Of a DNA stretch of 64,000 nucleotides, positions 35,597-44,710 are shown piece by piece. The notes beneath the pieces are model-generated. The model did no database searches and was not told the DNA's origin. It saw only the letters and a list, made by a program, of their open reading frames with translations. Each line of letters begins with the position of its first letter. Positions within the stretch are counted from its first letter, which is position 1. Origin of the DNA: Arenibacter algicola (GTDB lineage: Bacteria; Bacteroidota; Bacteroidia; Flavobacteriales; Flavobacteriaceae); contig NZ_JAHKPO010000003.1 in NCBI RefSeq assembly GCF_018860365.1, positions 558,001-622,000 of the forward strand, given 5' to 3'. The translations under genes and the position numbers were made by a program.

Positions 35597-37963
35597 ATGA
35601 AAAATATTTTTCTAACATTTTTATTATTCACAACAGTATTATCCGCTCAGGAAAGGTATACCGTAAGTGGTGCCATTGCGGATGGGAGTAATGGGGAGGC
35701 CCTTTTTGGGGCTTCTGTTTTTTTGGAGGGGACCACGATAGGTGTTACCACCAACGAATATGGTTTTTACTCCCTTACCGCTCCAAAAGGGAATTACAAA
35801 ATTATTATTTCCTATATCGGTTTTACTGAATTAAAAAAGGAAATAGTCCTAGATCGGGATCAAAAAATAGATTTTGAAATCATGGAGTTTTCTACCCAAC
35901 TGGACGAAATTGTGGTGACTGCCGAGGAACCGGAACGTGCTATCCTTAGAAAGCCGGAGATGAGCGTTTCCAAACTAAACATTAAAACAGTAAAACAAAT
36001 GCCAGTGGTATTAGGGGAGTTGGATATTATAAAATCCCTACAAATGCTTCCAGGAGTTACCAATAATGGCGAGGGCTCCAGTGGGTTTCATGTTAGAGGT
36101 GGTGCGGCAGACCAAAATTTGGTACTCTTGGACGAGGCCATTATTTACAACACATCCCATTTACTAGGATTCTTTTCGGTCTTTAATGCAGATGCCATCA
36201 AGGATATTAAATTGTACAAGGGAGGTATTCCTGCGCGATTTGGAGGAAGAACCTCTTCAGTTTTGGATGTACGCCAAAAGGATGGGAATAGCAAAAATTT
36301 TGCCATGACCGGGGGAATCGGAATTATTTCTAGCAGATTGGCCTTGGAAGGCCCTATGTTCAATGAAAAAGGTTCTTTCTTAATTGCTGGAAGAGGATCA
36401 TATGCCCATTTGCTGTTGAAGGCTGCAGGAAAAGACAACAGTGCAAATTTTTATGATTTGAATCTTAAGACCAATTACAACCTTAATGGGAATAACCAGC
36501 TCTTTCTTTCCGGATATTTTGGTAGGGATGCCTTTGAATTAGGGGAAAGTTTTAATAGCAGTTACGGAAACTTGTCGGGAAATTTGCGATGGAACCATAT
36601 TTTTAATGATAGATTGTTTTCCAACCTATCATTGATATATAGCAAGTACGACTATGACCTGGGTATTGTAATTGAAGAGTTCGATTGGATTTCCTCTATA
36701 AACAACTACAATATAAAATATGATTTAAAGTATTATACCAGTGAAAAATTTAAACTGGATTTTGGGGCAAGTGGTATTTATTACGATTTTGATCCGGGGC
36801 AAATTCGGCCTACTTCAGAATCATCGGAAATTAATCCATTGTCCCTGGACCGTAAAAAAGCGTTTGAAAGTGCACTGTACATTAATGCGGAACATAAGCT
36901 AACCGATAAGTTAACGGTACAGTACGGCCTTCGTTATAGCACATTTAGTCGCATGGGAGGGCAGGCAATGACAGAATATGCGGATGATAAACCAGTGGTG
37001 TATAACCAACTATTGGGTATTTACGAAAGAGGTACTGCAGTAGGGGAGACCTATTATGGGAAAAGTGAAACTATTAAAACTTTTGGCAATTTGGAACCAA
37101 GGCTTTCCCTTGCATTTCAGTTGAACGATTTGTCTTCAGTAAAGGCCGGCTATTCACGTGCAGCACAGTATATTCATTTATTGTCCAATACCACTTCGGT
37201 TACGCCTCTGGATGTTTGGACACCCAGCGGCAAATTTGTAAAACCACAATTGTCGGATCAATATGCCTTGGGCTATTTTAGAAATTTCAACGATAAAATG
37301 TATTCCATGGAGGTGGAAGCCTATTACAAGACCACGGATAACAGAATAGATTATATAGACGGATCTGATTTAATAGGGGCCAACAATATTGAGACAGAAA
37401 TTTTGAATGGGGAATCAAGGGCTTATGGGCTTGAATTTTTGGCCAGGAAAAATGAAGGTAGGTTTACCGGATGGTTTGCCTATACCTTGGCAAAATCTGA
37501 ACAACGAACTCCAGGAGGCAATGCAGGAGGTTTGGGAATCAGTGATGGAAAGTGGTACAACACCGCTTATGACAGGACCCATGATTTTTCTTTGACAGGG
37601 GCCTATGAATTAAATGAGAAATGGTCGTTTGGGACCAATCTGGTCTTTCAAACAGGTAGACCGGTTACTTATCCCAACGGTCAGTATACCTATGAAGACC
37701 TGTCCATTGCCAGTTACTCGGATAGAAATTCCGATCGCTTGCCAGCGTATCATAGATTGGATGTTTCCGCTACTTATAGACCCAATAGAAAACCCAATAA
37801 TAGATGGAAAGGGGAGTGGGTCCTAGGTTTATATAATGTTTATAATCACAAAAATGCAGCTTCCATCTCTTTTGGACAGAATGTGGATACGGGAGCCAAT
37901 GAAGCCACCAGAACGGCAATTTTCGGCATTGTGCCATCAGTAACCTATAACTTTAAATTTTAA
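35597..37963 (+). CDS. TonB-dependent receptor with carboxypeptidase-like N-terminal domain (DUF4249-linked type)
   Basis: The 788-residue protein has a signal peptide (MKNIFLTFLLFTTVLSA), a carboxypeptidase-regulatory-like domain (~22-105; GASVFLEGTTIGVTTNEYGF), a plug (~125-230; SLQMLPGVTNNGEGSSGFHV, then RGGAADQNLVLLDEA) and a C-terminal barrel ending TYNFKF. It is shorter than SusC proteins and lacks the SusC plug signature. The downstream gene, 6 bp away, is a DUF4249 lipoprotein, its regular partner in Bacteroidota. Substrate unknown; this pair type is not necessarily glycan-directed. Confidence 0.94.
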   Translation: MKNIFLTFLLFTTVLSAQERYTVSGAIADGSNGEALFGASVFLEGTTIGVTTNEYGFYSLTAPKGNYKIIISYIGFTELKKEIVLDRDQKIDFEIMEFSTQLDEIVVTAEEPERAILRKPEMSVSKLNIKTVKQMPVVLGELDIIKSLQMLPGVTNNGEGSSGFHVRGGAADQNLVLLDEAIIYNTSHLLGFFSVFNADAIKDIKLYKGGIPARFGGRTSSVLDVRQKDGNSKNFAMTGGIGIISSRLALEGPMFNEKGSFLIAGRGSYAHLLLKAAGKDNSANFYDLNLKTNYNLNGNNQLFLSGYFGRDAFELGESFNSSYGNLSGNLRWNHIFNDRLFSNLSLIYSKYDYDLGIVIEEFDWISSINNYNIKYDLKYYTSEKFKLDFGASGIYYDFDPGQIRPTSESSEINPLSLDRKKAFESALYINAEHKLTDKLTVQYGLRYSTFSRMGGQAMTEYADDKPVVYNQLLGIYERGTAVGETYYGKSETIKTFGNLEPRLSLAFQLNDLSSVKAGYSRAAQYIHLLSNTTSVTPLDVWTPSGKFVKPQLSDQYALGYFRNFNDKMYSMEVEAYYKTTDNRIDYIDGSDLIGANNIETEILNGESRAYGLEFLARKNEGRFTGWFAYTLAKSEQRTPGGNAGGLGISDGKWYNTAYDRTHDFSLTGAYELNEKWSFGTNLVFQTGRPVTYPNGQYTYEDLSIASYSDRNSDRLPAYHRLDVSATYRPNRKPNNRWKGEWVLGLYNVYNHKNAASISFGQNVDTGANEATRTAIFGIVPSVTYNFKF

Positions 37964-37969
37964 TAGAAA

Positions 37970-38815
37970 ATGAAGACATATATAACACTTGCAATTATTT
38001 CCATCCTGATTACCTTTAGTGCCTGTACAGATGTAATAGATGTTGACGTGCAAACGGCACCGGCAAGATTAACTATCGAAGCCTCTTTGGATTGGGAAAA
38101 AGGAACTTCAGGGAATGAACAAACTATTAAGCTAAGCACTTCCATGCCCTATTTTGGCAACAATAACAATTCCAGTGTAACCGGGGCCTCCGTTATCGTC
38201 ACTAACAACGCTAATGGGGCAACATATGCATTTGAAGACCAAAACAATGGGGAATATACCACGACATCTTTTGTACCGGTATTAAACGGGACATATACCT
38301 TGGAAGTTATTTATAATAATGAAACCTATACGGCCACGGAGAAATTAATGCCGGTAGTAGATATTTCAGACCTTACCCAATCCCGAAAAAAAGGTTTTAA
38401 CGATGAGGATCTTGAAGTTAACGTTATATTTACTGATCCCGAAGAGGAAGAAAATTATTACCTTTTTAAGTTCAAAGAACGGGGCGATCTTTTGCCTTAT
38501 CTGGAGGATGCGGATGATGAATTTATAAACGGGAACGAAATTAGTTGGTATTTTGAAAAGGAGGAAGATGAAAGCACGGATAAAATAGAGGCATTTGTTC
38601 CTGGTGATATCATTGATATCGAGTTTTACGGTATCTCCGAACAGTATTCCAATTTCATAGGGATACTTATAGAACAGTCGGGAGGTACTGGTCTTTTTAG
38701 TTCTACTCCCGTCCCCCTTAAAGGAAATTGTGTCAATGTTAGCAATCCGGAAAATTATGCATACGGATACTTTAGACTATCGGAGATGGTGAAAAAAAGT
38801 TACACTTTTCAATAA
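37970..38815 (+). CDS. DUF4249-family surface lipoprotein
   Basis: The 281-residue protein has a lipobox ITFSAC and an acidic post-cysteine region (CTDVIDVDV), then beta-rich sequence with RLTIEASLDWEKG, TYTLEVIYNNETYTATEKLM and ENYYLFKFKE typical of DUF4249. Gene order immediately after the TonB receptor suggests it works as the receptor's lipoprotein partner, analogous to SusD with SusC. The C-terminus ends normally at MVKKSYTFQ. Confidence 0.9.
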   Translation: MKTYITLAIISILITFSACTDVIDVDVQTAPARLTIEASLDWEKGTSGNEQTIKLSTSMPYFGNNNNSSVTGASVIVTNNANGATYAFEDQNNGEYTTTSFVPVLNGTYTLEVIYNNETYTATEKLMPVVDISDLTQSRKKGFNDEDLEVNVIFTDPEEEENYYLFKFKERGDLLPYLEDADDEFINGNEISWYFEKEEDESTDKIEAFVPGDIIDIEFYGISEQYSNFIGILIEQSGGTGLFSSTPVPLKGNCVNVSNPENYAYGYFRLSEMVKKSYTFQ

Positions 38816-38837
38816 TTATGGCCAATTTAAGGACAAG

Positions 38838-39569
38838 ATGATAAAAGCAATAATTTTTGATCTTGATGGAACCCTGGTACATACCGAAATATTAAAGGCG
38901 GAATCCTATGCCCAGGCCATTCAGATTTTGACAAAGGGGTCGGTGTTACAAAAAATGGTGATGGACAGTTTCGGGAAGTATGTGGGGCTTCCCAGGGCCG
39001 GAGTTGTGGATGGACTTTTTGAGGAATACAAAAAGCCCTTATCGGAACATTTGGACGGCCTTGATTCAGAAACTGTCAAAGAGAGGATTATTACAAGCAG
39101 GCTTGCCATATACCATCAAATGCTCAACGATAAAAACCTCCTATCCGGTCATTTTTGTAAGTATAACCTTGATTTGCTACGTAGAGTTCACGGGGATAAT
39201 TTTCGAACAGTGCTGGCCACCATGTCGCATTGCCGTGAGGCTGAAAAGGTGATCGAGGCCATGGGAATCCGGGGAAAATTAGATTTTATCCTTACCAGCG
39301 ATGATATTGTACAGGGAAAGCCGCATCCGGAGATATACCTTAAAGTTAAAGATATGCTCAAAATGGAACCTGAAGAATGTTTGGTAATTGAAGATTCGCT
39401 AAATGGGATTAAGGCCGGAATTGCGGCAGGGATGAACGTCTTTGCCGTAACCAACAACCTTACCAGACGTGAGGTGCATGCTGCGAACATACTTGCCCCT
39501 TCTTTTATAATAGACGATCCCAAGGAACTTCTCAACAGGATCTACCATTTTATAGGGGAAAATAGTTAG
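38838..39569 (+). CDS. HAD-superfamily hydrolase, beta-phosphoglucomutase-like
   Basis: The 243-residue protein has motif I IIFDLDGTLVHTE (D8, D10), an alpha-helical cap (subfamily IA), motif II near LATMSHC, motif III GKPHPEIYLKV and motif IV VIEDSLNGIKAGIAAGM. It is a cytoplasmic sugar-phosphate phosphatase or phosphomutase type; the exact substrate cannot be inferred. It is followed by the truncated DUF808 tail, so the sequence downstream has been rearranged. Confidence 0.92.
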   Translation: MIKAIIFDLDGTLVHTEILKAESYAQAIQILTKGSVLQKMVMDSFGKYVGLPRAGVVDGLFEEYKKPLSEHLDGLDSETVKERIITSRLAIYHQMLNDKNLLSGHFCKYNLDLLRRVHGDNFRTVLATMSHCREAEKVIEAMGIRGKLDFILTSDDIVQGKPHPEIYLKVKDMLKMEPEECLVIEDSLNGIKAGIAAGMNVFAVTNNLTRREVHAANILAPSFIIDDPKELLNRIYHFIGENS

Positions 39570-39605
39570 CGGAGCGGCCAGAGGTTTGGAAAGAAGTCAA
39601 AGCCG

Positions 39606-39809
39606 AATGGCCTGGTTCTAGTGGTCGGGGGCATTTTTGTGCATAAAATTGAATGGCTACATCATTGGCTTATTGGCATACCGGCTATTTTGGGCGAATT
39701 TATTACCGGTCTCGTTATTGGTTTTTTGTGTTTATTGGTAGTTATAGCCATCAAAAAGATTTGGAAGGCTTTTGGGCCAGGGGTTAAGCGGGCTGACACT
39801 ACGGAATGA
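39606..39809 (+). pseudogene. Truncated C-terminal fragment of a DUF808 gene
   Basis: The frame reads NGLVLVVGGIFVHKIEWLHH, then WLIGIPAILGEFITGLVIGF, matching the last ~65 residues of the intact DUF808 protein at 30.6 kb (ALVLVAGGIFVHNLEFLHHW and onward). Everything before ALVLV is missing and the upstream bases are unrelated. DNA similarity is strong but diverged (many synonymous changes), so it is a duplicated or deleted older paralogue rather than an assembly error. It has GTG codons but no sensible start or membrane topology of its own. Confidence 0.85.
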
Positions 39810-39882
39810 TTTATGTGAATTATTTAAGAGTAAGGAATTTTGGATGGCATTAAGGACTTAGAATAGTATAAGTTGGCATCTT

Positions 39883-40599
39883 TCATCTAATATTTTTATA
39901 GAGATCATAGGAATCCATATAACATTCAATTGTAAAAGGATTCATATACCGTTGGGGTTGGGAAATTTTTCGCTTTTTGTAATTCCTATCCGGTTCCCCG
40001 CGCCATTCCGGAATTTGTAATTTCTGTCTTACATATTTGCTCCAAGCATACAATTGGTAGCCTAGGCCATGTGCTATACAACTGCGATCGGTACGGTATT
40101 CAAATTTATCTACATTTTTGGAGCGTATCAGTTTTAGGAACAGGCCCAACAATTGCCAGTTATTTTTAGTACCATAATCTGAAATATGTGCCAATTCATG
40201 ACCTAAAACCCCAATTTGTGTATTGTAGGGCAAATTTGAATACAGAATTGGGGTTAGTTTTTTGCTGGACAAGGAACTAATGGTAATAATGTATGTGCGA
40301 TTTTCTTTTTTCTTTAATATACTCCAAATACTTGGTCGCGAGCTAAGAGGGGTTTTCCTATCACGATTCCTAAAGATAATTTTCGTCGTACTCAGTTGGG
40401 GATAAAAGGAAAGTGCCACTAATACTTGAGAGGTTAAATCAATGGGTATTATTTTATTGGCGGTAAATTCTGAGTATTGTTCAAGGTCAAAATCACTTTC
40501 ATTGAATTGCTTTTTTGGAATCTGACCATAGCCGACTGTATATAGTAAAAGGAATAAAAAAAATGTTCTAGGCAGAGAAATAAATGGAGGCATATTCAA
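39883..40599 (-). CDS. Secreted HExxH metalloprotease-like protein
   Basis: The 238-residue protein has an N-terminal signal sequence (TFFLFLLLYTVGYG). The zinc motif GHELAHISDYG (H134, E135, H138) sits in a GVLGHELAH context, with a conserved-looking downstream segment KFEYRTDRSCIAHGLGYQLY that could supply a third ligand. This is the gluzincin/M48-like layout, but the family is not certain. It is the last gene of a tight six-gene minus-strand operon (1-bp gap to the gene upstream). Target unknown. Confidence 0.75.
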   Translation of the reverse strand: MNMPPFISLPRTFFLFLLLYTVGYGQIPKKQFNESDFDLEQYSEFTANKIIPIDLTSQVLVALSFYPQLSTTKIIFRNRDRKTPLSSRPSIWSILKKKENRTYIITISSLSSKKLTPILYSNLPYNTQIGVLGHELAHISDYGTKNNWQLLGLFLKLIRSKNVDKFEYRTDRSCIAHGLGYQLYAWSKYVRQKLQIPEWRGEPDRNYKKRKISQPQRYMNPFTIECYMDSYDLYKNIR

Positions 40600-40600
40600 C

Positions 40601-41188
40601 CTACTTATTTAGGGAAAGTACATATTGTACCGTAACACTGGCTATCCAATCCTGTGCTACCTGTTTCCCGTCCACAATGGTGTTGATTTCCCTGCCAAAA
40701 CCAGTAGTTATTCCAATTTTTGAGTTGGAGTTTTTAAGATGGAAAAAATAACCGGTCTCCAACCAAGGTTGTAAGACCAAGGTATAGGTGGTGCCCGATG
40801 TCATATTTTGAAAGGGTAATTTGTCTCTCCAGTCAATCCATAGGTTCCAGACATCCATATTTATGCCTGCAATAATTTCTCCATTCTGCAATGGATAGTG
40901 AATTCGATACCCTATGGAAGCTCCAAATCCCCCTCCCTTTTCCTCATCATTTTCGGTACTAAAATCTTGGCGGTCCACTATATTGGCGCCTAGTCGGTAG
41001 ACCAGTGAGGAACGTTTTGTTAAATATTGTTCCAGGTTAACCGTTGGGATAATACCTGCAGGATAAACTTGAACGGATAATCCTAAATTTGTCACTTTTA
41101 GATTCAATTCTTTATTGTCTGATTGTGCCTGGGCTATGGTATTCAGAAAAATCGAAATCATAAATGTGTAAAGGAAATGTGTGTTCAT
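40601..41188 (-). CDS. Small outer-membrane beta-barrel protein
   Basis: The 195-residue protein has a signal peptide (ending IAQAQ), then amphipathic strands (KVTNLGLSVQVYP, LVYRLGANIVD, FGASIGYRIHYPL, EIIAGINMDVWNLWIDW, TTYTLVLQPWLETGYFFHL, IGITTGFGRE) and a final strand SVTVQYVLSLNK. Barrel of about eight strands; no family recognised. It lies between the ATP-grasp and metalloprotease genes with 1-bp gaps on both sides. Confidence 0.75.
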   Translation of the reverse strand: MNTHFLYTFMISIFLNTIAQAQSDNKELNLKVTNLGLSVQVYPAGIIPTVNLEQYLTKRSSLVYRLGANIVDRQDFSTENDEEKGGGFGASIGYRIHYPLQNGEIIAGINMDVWNLWIDWRDKLPFQNMTSGTTYTLVLQPWLETGYFFHLKNSNSKIGITTGFGREINTIVDGKQVAQDWIASVTVQYVLSLNK

Positions 41189-41189
41189 T

Positions 41190-42233
41190 TTAAATCAATT
41201 TCAACTGTGCCTCCAGTTTGCTATTTGCCCGCAACATTTTCCGTCCGTCTTTGAAGCTAAGGTATTTGTGACCTTTACTATGGTTTATCCGGCTAATCTG
41301 ATACAGCAGTTTCCAATGTCTTGAGATTTCCTTCCATGCAAAGAACAGGGAATGTTTGGGGTCATAGATATGGGTAGGTTCGCTACCAGCTCCGTTTATT
41401 TCAATTATGCTAAAATTCTTTCCGGCGGATAGTTCTTCAAAAGAATCGTAACGAATATCCAATCTCCCGAAGTAAAATCCTGGAATCTGTACACAAATAT
41501 TGTTGATGGTTTCTAGTAATTCATTGTTTATTTGATGGGATACGTCCAGAAATTTTGCTCCACGAGTATGACTCCCATAAGGCACTAAAATAAAATTTTC
41601 ACCGGCTTTCAATATTTGACCCAAGGCCTGTCCATACTTTTGTTTTAAGGATGCCAACTGAAAATAACTTCTTGGATTCTGTTGGATCAATTGTAGTATT
41701 GAGTCCTGCCCATTACCTTTAACGGCTAAAAATTCCTTGGAAACAATGCCAGTTATAGTACCCTTATTTTCATCAGGAAACCGAACATAGAACAATCCTA
41801 TTTCGTTAGGATATTCAATGAGTTCCTGAATCAGGAAATCTTTTGAAGATTTAATCATATAAGACAGAAGATCGTTACTATTTTCCAATTTTTCAACACC
41901 TAATGCTTTCAAACCTATATCGGGTTTGGCAATCATTGGAAAATTGATTCCGGCCGCCAATGCTTCTTGCAGTATATTTTTTAAGAGCGAATTTTTTTTG
42001 ACCAATAATGTTTTTGGAATGTATTGGGAAGGGATAATATCGTAGATTTCTTTTTTTGATTCCATGGCCATTCCTCCATTTTTAATGTTTGGATTTACGG
42101 CATTAAAGAAAAAAAAGGATCTCGCCTTGATCGCGAAAAAGGCCCATATTGGGAAAATAGGGTAGTATATTGCCCACATGGGCCAATATTCCCAATGTTT
42201 TAAACGAAATATTTTTAATTGTAGATAATTCAT
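41190..42233 (-). CDS. ATP-grasp family ligase-like protein (D-Ala-D-Ala ligase-like)
   Basis: The 347-residue protein has an N-terminal hydrophobic patch (PMWAIYYPIFPIWAFFAIKA). The ATP-grasp core carries FPMIAKPDIGLKALGVEKLE, a DFLIQELIEYPNEIGLFYVR nucleotide-binding section and the metal-binding segment FGRLDIRYDSFEEL followed by FSIIEINGAGSEP. Such proteins join a carboxylate to an amine or thiol using ATP; the substrate is unknown. The hydrophobic N-terminus suggests membrane association, unusual for this fold. Its ATG overlaps the stop of the NRDE gene (ATGA). Confidence 0.82.
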   Translation of the reverse strand: MNYLQLKIFRLKHWEYWPMWAIYYPIFPIWAFFAIKARSFFFFNAVNPNIKNGGMAMESKKEIYDIIPSQYIPKTLLVKKNSLLKNILQEALAAGINFPMIAKPDIGLKALGVEKLENSNDLLSYMIKSSKDFLIQELIEYPNEIGLFYVRFPDENKGTITGIVSKEFLAVKGNGQDSILQLIQQNPRSYFQLASLKQKYGQALGQILKAGENFILVPYGSHTRGAKFLDVSHQINNELLETINNICVQIPGFYFGRLDIRYDSFEELSAGKNFSIIEINGAGSEPTHIYDPKHSLFFAWKEISRHWKLLYQISRINHSKGHKYLSFKDGRKMLRANSKLEAQLKLI

Positions 42234-42958
42234 ATCAACTGTTTTGTCATTAAACCGAGGCGCATTAAAATTGAATGTTTCCCTTTGTTCAGTAGGTCCA
42301 AATGATTTAAGGAAATTTCATTCTCTTCAAAAACCGCCTGGGTAACGCTAAATGTTCTTAGGGCATTATTTCTATTGATGACGAAGCCATTTTCGTAATC
42401 GTCATTATTCTCCATATGAAAATCGATAATCTTGTCTTCATCCAGTTTTTCCGTACCGTTTATAAATTTTGTAAAAAGGGCTTCACGGCCACGAATTACA
42501 GGAGGGTCGTACAGTGTGGATGAGGACCAAATGTGATTTTCTTCCATATCCATTTCCTTAAAGTGCTTATTGGTACCATCCCAACGAAATTCAATCAATA
42601 TTTCAGCGTCGAATAGAATAAGGGTAAAGGGTTCTATGTTTTCCAAGGCTATTTCAGATATGCATAAGAAAGGATTTGCATTGCTGATGATGTCCAATAA
42701 CAATAAACCCCTGCTCCTTGAATAATTGTCTTTAGGGATGTGCTTTTGAAAAGCGCCATTGAGCAAAACAGCGATCATGCCATTTTCTTTAATGGCAAAC
42801 CAGGTTCCCCCTGCCTTGGGGTCCTTGGGGTATATTATCTTACTGCCATTAATTATTTCTTCCTTGGGCTCAATAGCCGTGGGACGTGAGGTATGTTCAT
42901 CCCGATTGGAGGTGATAATAAATTTATTGTTTGTCGAAATAAAACTTACTGTGCACAT
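42230..42958 (-). CDS. NRDE (TANGO2-like) family protein
   Basis: The 242-residue protein starts MCTVSFISTNNKFIITSNRD, giving the NRDE motif with the N-terminal Cys that defines the family. Further motifs are KAGGTWFAIKENGMIAVLLN and SRGLLLLD. It has an Ntn-hydrolase-like fold by family. The eukaryotic TANGO2/HRG-9 relatives are implicated in haem trafficking; bacterial roles are unproven. It overlaps both neighbours (13 bp with DinB, 4 bp with ATP-grasp), so expression is coupled. Confidence 0.9.
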   Translation of the reverse strand: MCTVSFISTNNKFIITSNRDEHTSRPTAIEPKEEIINGSKIIYPKDPKAGGTWFAIKENGMIAVLLNGAFQKHIPKDNYSRSRGLLLLDIISNANPFLCISEIALENIEPFTLILFDAEILIEFRWDGTNKHFKEMDMEENHIWSSSTLYDPPVIRGREALFTKFINGTEKLDEDKIIDFHMENNDDYENGFVINRNNALRTFSVTQAVFEENEISLNHLDLLNKGKHSILMRLGLMTKQLI

Positions 42959-43431
42959 TGTTTTCTGTATTTTAATGTAGAAGGCGCTACCCCAAAAGAA
43001 TCAGGGAGCTTAATGTCCGTTAAGAGATTGATGCCCACCTTTATTAGGGCCTCATGATGTATGGTATGTTCCAGATTATACATTACTTCCCGAAAATAGT
43101 TGGATTCCAATTCTTGTTCGTGTCCATTCAAATCAAAGGATATATTCAATTTTTTATTTGGTTTCTCAAGGCTGATCTGAATTTGCACTAGTTGAAAAGT
43201 GGCAAAATGCACATCGGTCTCTATCCTTTTGTCCCTTTGGCGCCTATCATAGGAAACCGATCCGGTCCCATATCCCTGTACAAGGCACTGATATAGTTCA
43301 ATAATATGTCTTGTGTGCTGTCCAATGGTGGCATTGGATAAGATTGGACACGGTTTGGTGTAAATAGCCTCCGGAAGTTGCGTAAGCACTTCCTTGAACG
43401 ACTCTAGAGTTTGAAAAGAGGAATTGAACAT
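42946..43431 (-). CDS. DinB-family four-helix protein
   Basis: The 161-residue protein shows GQHTRHIIELYQCLVQGYG and NLEHTIHHEALIKVG: the spaced histidines are the metal ligands of DinB/YfiT-like proteins. Members include thiol S-transferases and metal-dependent hydrolases; this one cannot be assigned. The 3' end overlaps the NRDE start by 13 bp. It is preceded by the LysE gene with a 5-bp gap. Confidence 0.88.
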   Translation of the reverse strand: MFNSSFQTLESFKEVLTQLPEAIYTKPCPILSNATIGQHTRHIIELYQCLVQGYGTGSVSYDRRQRDKRIETDVHFATFQLVQIQISLEKPNKKLNISFDLNGHEQELESNYFREVMYNLEHTIHHEALIKVGINLLTDIKLPDSFGVAPSTLKYRKQCAQ

Positions 43432-43436
43432 AATTA

Positions 43437-44090
43437 TTAAGTTATAATTGGTTTTAGGTGTTTTTTATAGTACAAAAACAGTAGATATGTTGAAAAGACT
43501 AGGTATAGAGCACCAGTGCCATACGATATTATATATTGGAAATGCTGGTAGTTTTGAAAAACATATTTACCGGTAAGAATAAAAATGAGCAATCCCAATG
43601 TAGAGCCTAAACCTATTCCGAGAATGTAAAAGGAATACATGCCCCTGTTGTTGTTTAATTTATTTTTGGATACCAATATGCTATTCCAACCCATCCAAAA
43701 CGGAATGTGCATAGGATTAAGGGCACTCAACAACAATCCCAAAATAAAAGAGGATTTTACCATAGGGATTACATTGGTATTGGCTTTTAAATCCAAGGGA
43801 TGCCCAATAGTACTAAAACTTGAATAGGACATATACATTAAAAGAAGTACGGCCAGTGGCATCAGATATAAAAAAATTCTATTTCCCAGATCCAGGGTTT
43901 TTGCTCCCATTAGGGTAAGCCTAACCACAACCAATTCTACAAGAACAACACCAAGGGAGAAGGTAATGGCATTCCAAACATTTTGAAAAGCGGCAATTTG
44001 AAAAGCAGTAATATTTAAGGTTCCCAAAGGGAGCGAACCTAAAAAACTGATCAACAGTCCAATCAATGCTATTCTTAAATATTGTTCCAT
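43437..44090 (-). CDS. LysE/RhtB-family amino-acid exporter
   Basis: The 217-residue protein has about six membrane segments. GLLISFLGSLPLGTLNITAF matches the LysE signature (LGxxLPxG...), followed by LGVVLVELVVVRLTLMG, a GLLLSALNPMHIPFWMGWNS segment and C-terminal hydrophobic helices. It exports amino acids or similar small molecules; the substrate is unknown. It heads the six-gene operon and sits 28 bp downstream of the YceI gene, so transcription may run through from the ECF-type promoter at 45.2 kb. Confidence 0.9.
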   Translation of the reverse strand: MEQYLRIALIGLLISFLGSLPLGTLNITAFQIAAFQNVWNAITFSLGVVLVELVVVRLTLMGAKTLDLGNRIFLYLMPLAVLLLMYMSYSSFSTIGHPLDLKANTNVIPMVKSSFILGLLLSALNPMHIPFWMGWNSILVSKNKLNNNRGMYSFYILGIGLGSTLGLLIFILTGKYVFQNYQHFQYIISYGTGALYLVFSTYLLFLYYKKHLKPIIT

Positions 44091-44118
44091 GGTGTTGTTA
44101 TTGAAAATTATTTTAAGG

Positions 44119-44682
44119 CTACTGTTTGGCGTATATGGACTTGACGGTAACCTCTACCTCTTTTGCTATGTTGGTAGATGGTTTACCTCCGGAAAAAGTT
44201 ATACCGTAATCCGCCAAAACTATAGTCATTTTGGAGTCGAGGGTTACCTTTTCGCCTTCTACGGAAATGGTTGCTTTTTCATTTAAGACCTTTGTTTCGC
44301 CTTTGATGTCAAGGTTACCGGTTACAGTTGCTGTGTAGGTGCCATCTTTTGAAAAATCAATATCCCCCAGATTCCCTATTTTTCCCGTAAACTTAGCTTT
44401 TGGATGTTTTTTCGTATCCAGGAATTTATTGCTGTTAAAATGTTTTTGCATAAGCGCTTTTTCAAATTCGAAGCTCTGCATTGGCACCGAAAAGACGACG
44501 TCTCCAGTTGTTTTGTCAAGAGTACTTACTACCTTGTAGTTATTGGCCGTTATGTCCTCTAAAGCGGTATGTGAAAAGAAACTGATATGGCCATCCTTAC
44601 TCACTAATTTGTCTGCCAACGGCTTAAAGGCATACAATGATACAATTGCAAATACTACTGCTATTACTGATACTTTTTTCAT
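44119..44682 (-). CDS. YceI-family periplasmic lipid-binding protein
   Basis: The 187-residue protein has a signal-anchor (MKKVSVIAVVFAIVSLYAF), then the YceI lipocalin-like strand pattern (KDGHISFFSHTALEDITANN, DVVFSVPMQSFEFEKALMQK, HFNSNKFLDTKKHPKAKFTG). YceI proteins bind isoprenoid-like molecules in the periplasm, often under stress or acid control. It lies 28 bp after the OB-fold gene. Second gene of the presumed sigma-controlled operon. Confidence 0.94.
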   Translation of the reverse strand: MKKVSVIAVVFAIVSLYAFKPLADKLVSKDGHISFFSHTALEDITANNYKVVSTLDKTTGDVVFSVPMQSFEFEKALMQKHFNSNKFLDTKKHPKAKFTGKIGNLGDIDFSKDGTYTATVTGNLDIKGETKVLNEKATISVEGEKVTLDSKMTIVLADYGITFSGGKPSTNIAKEVEVTVKSIYAKQ

Positions 44683-44710
44683 TTTTTACTGTTTTTAAAT
44701 TGTTATTAAT

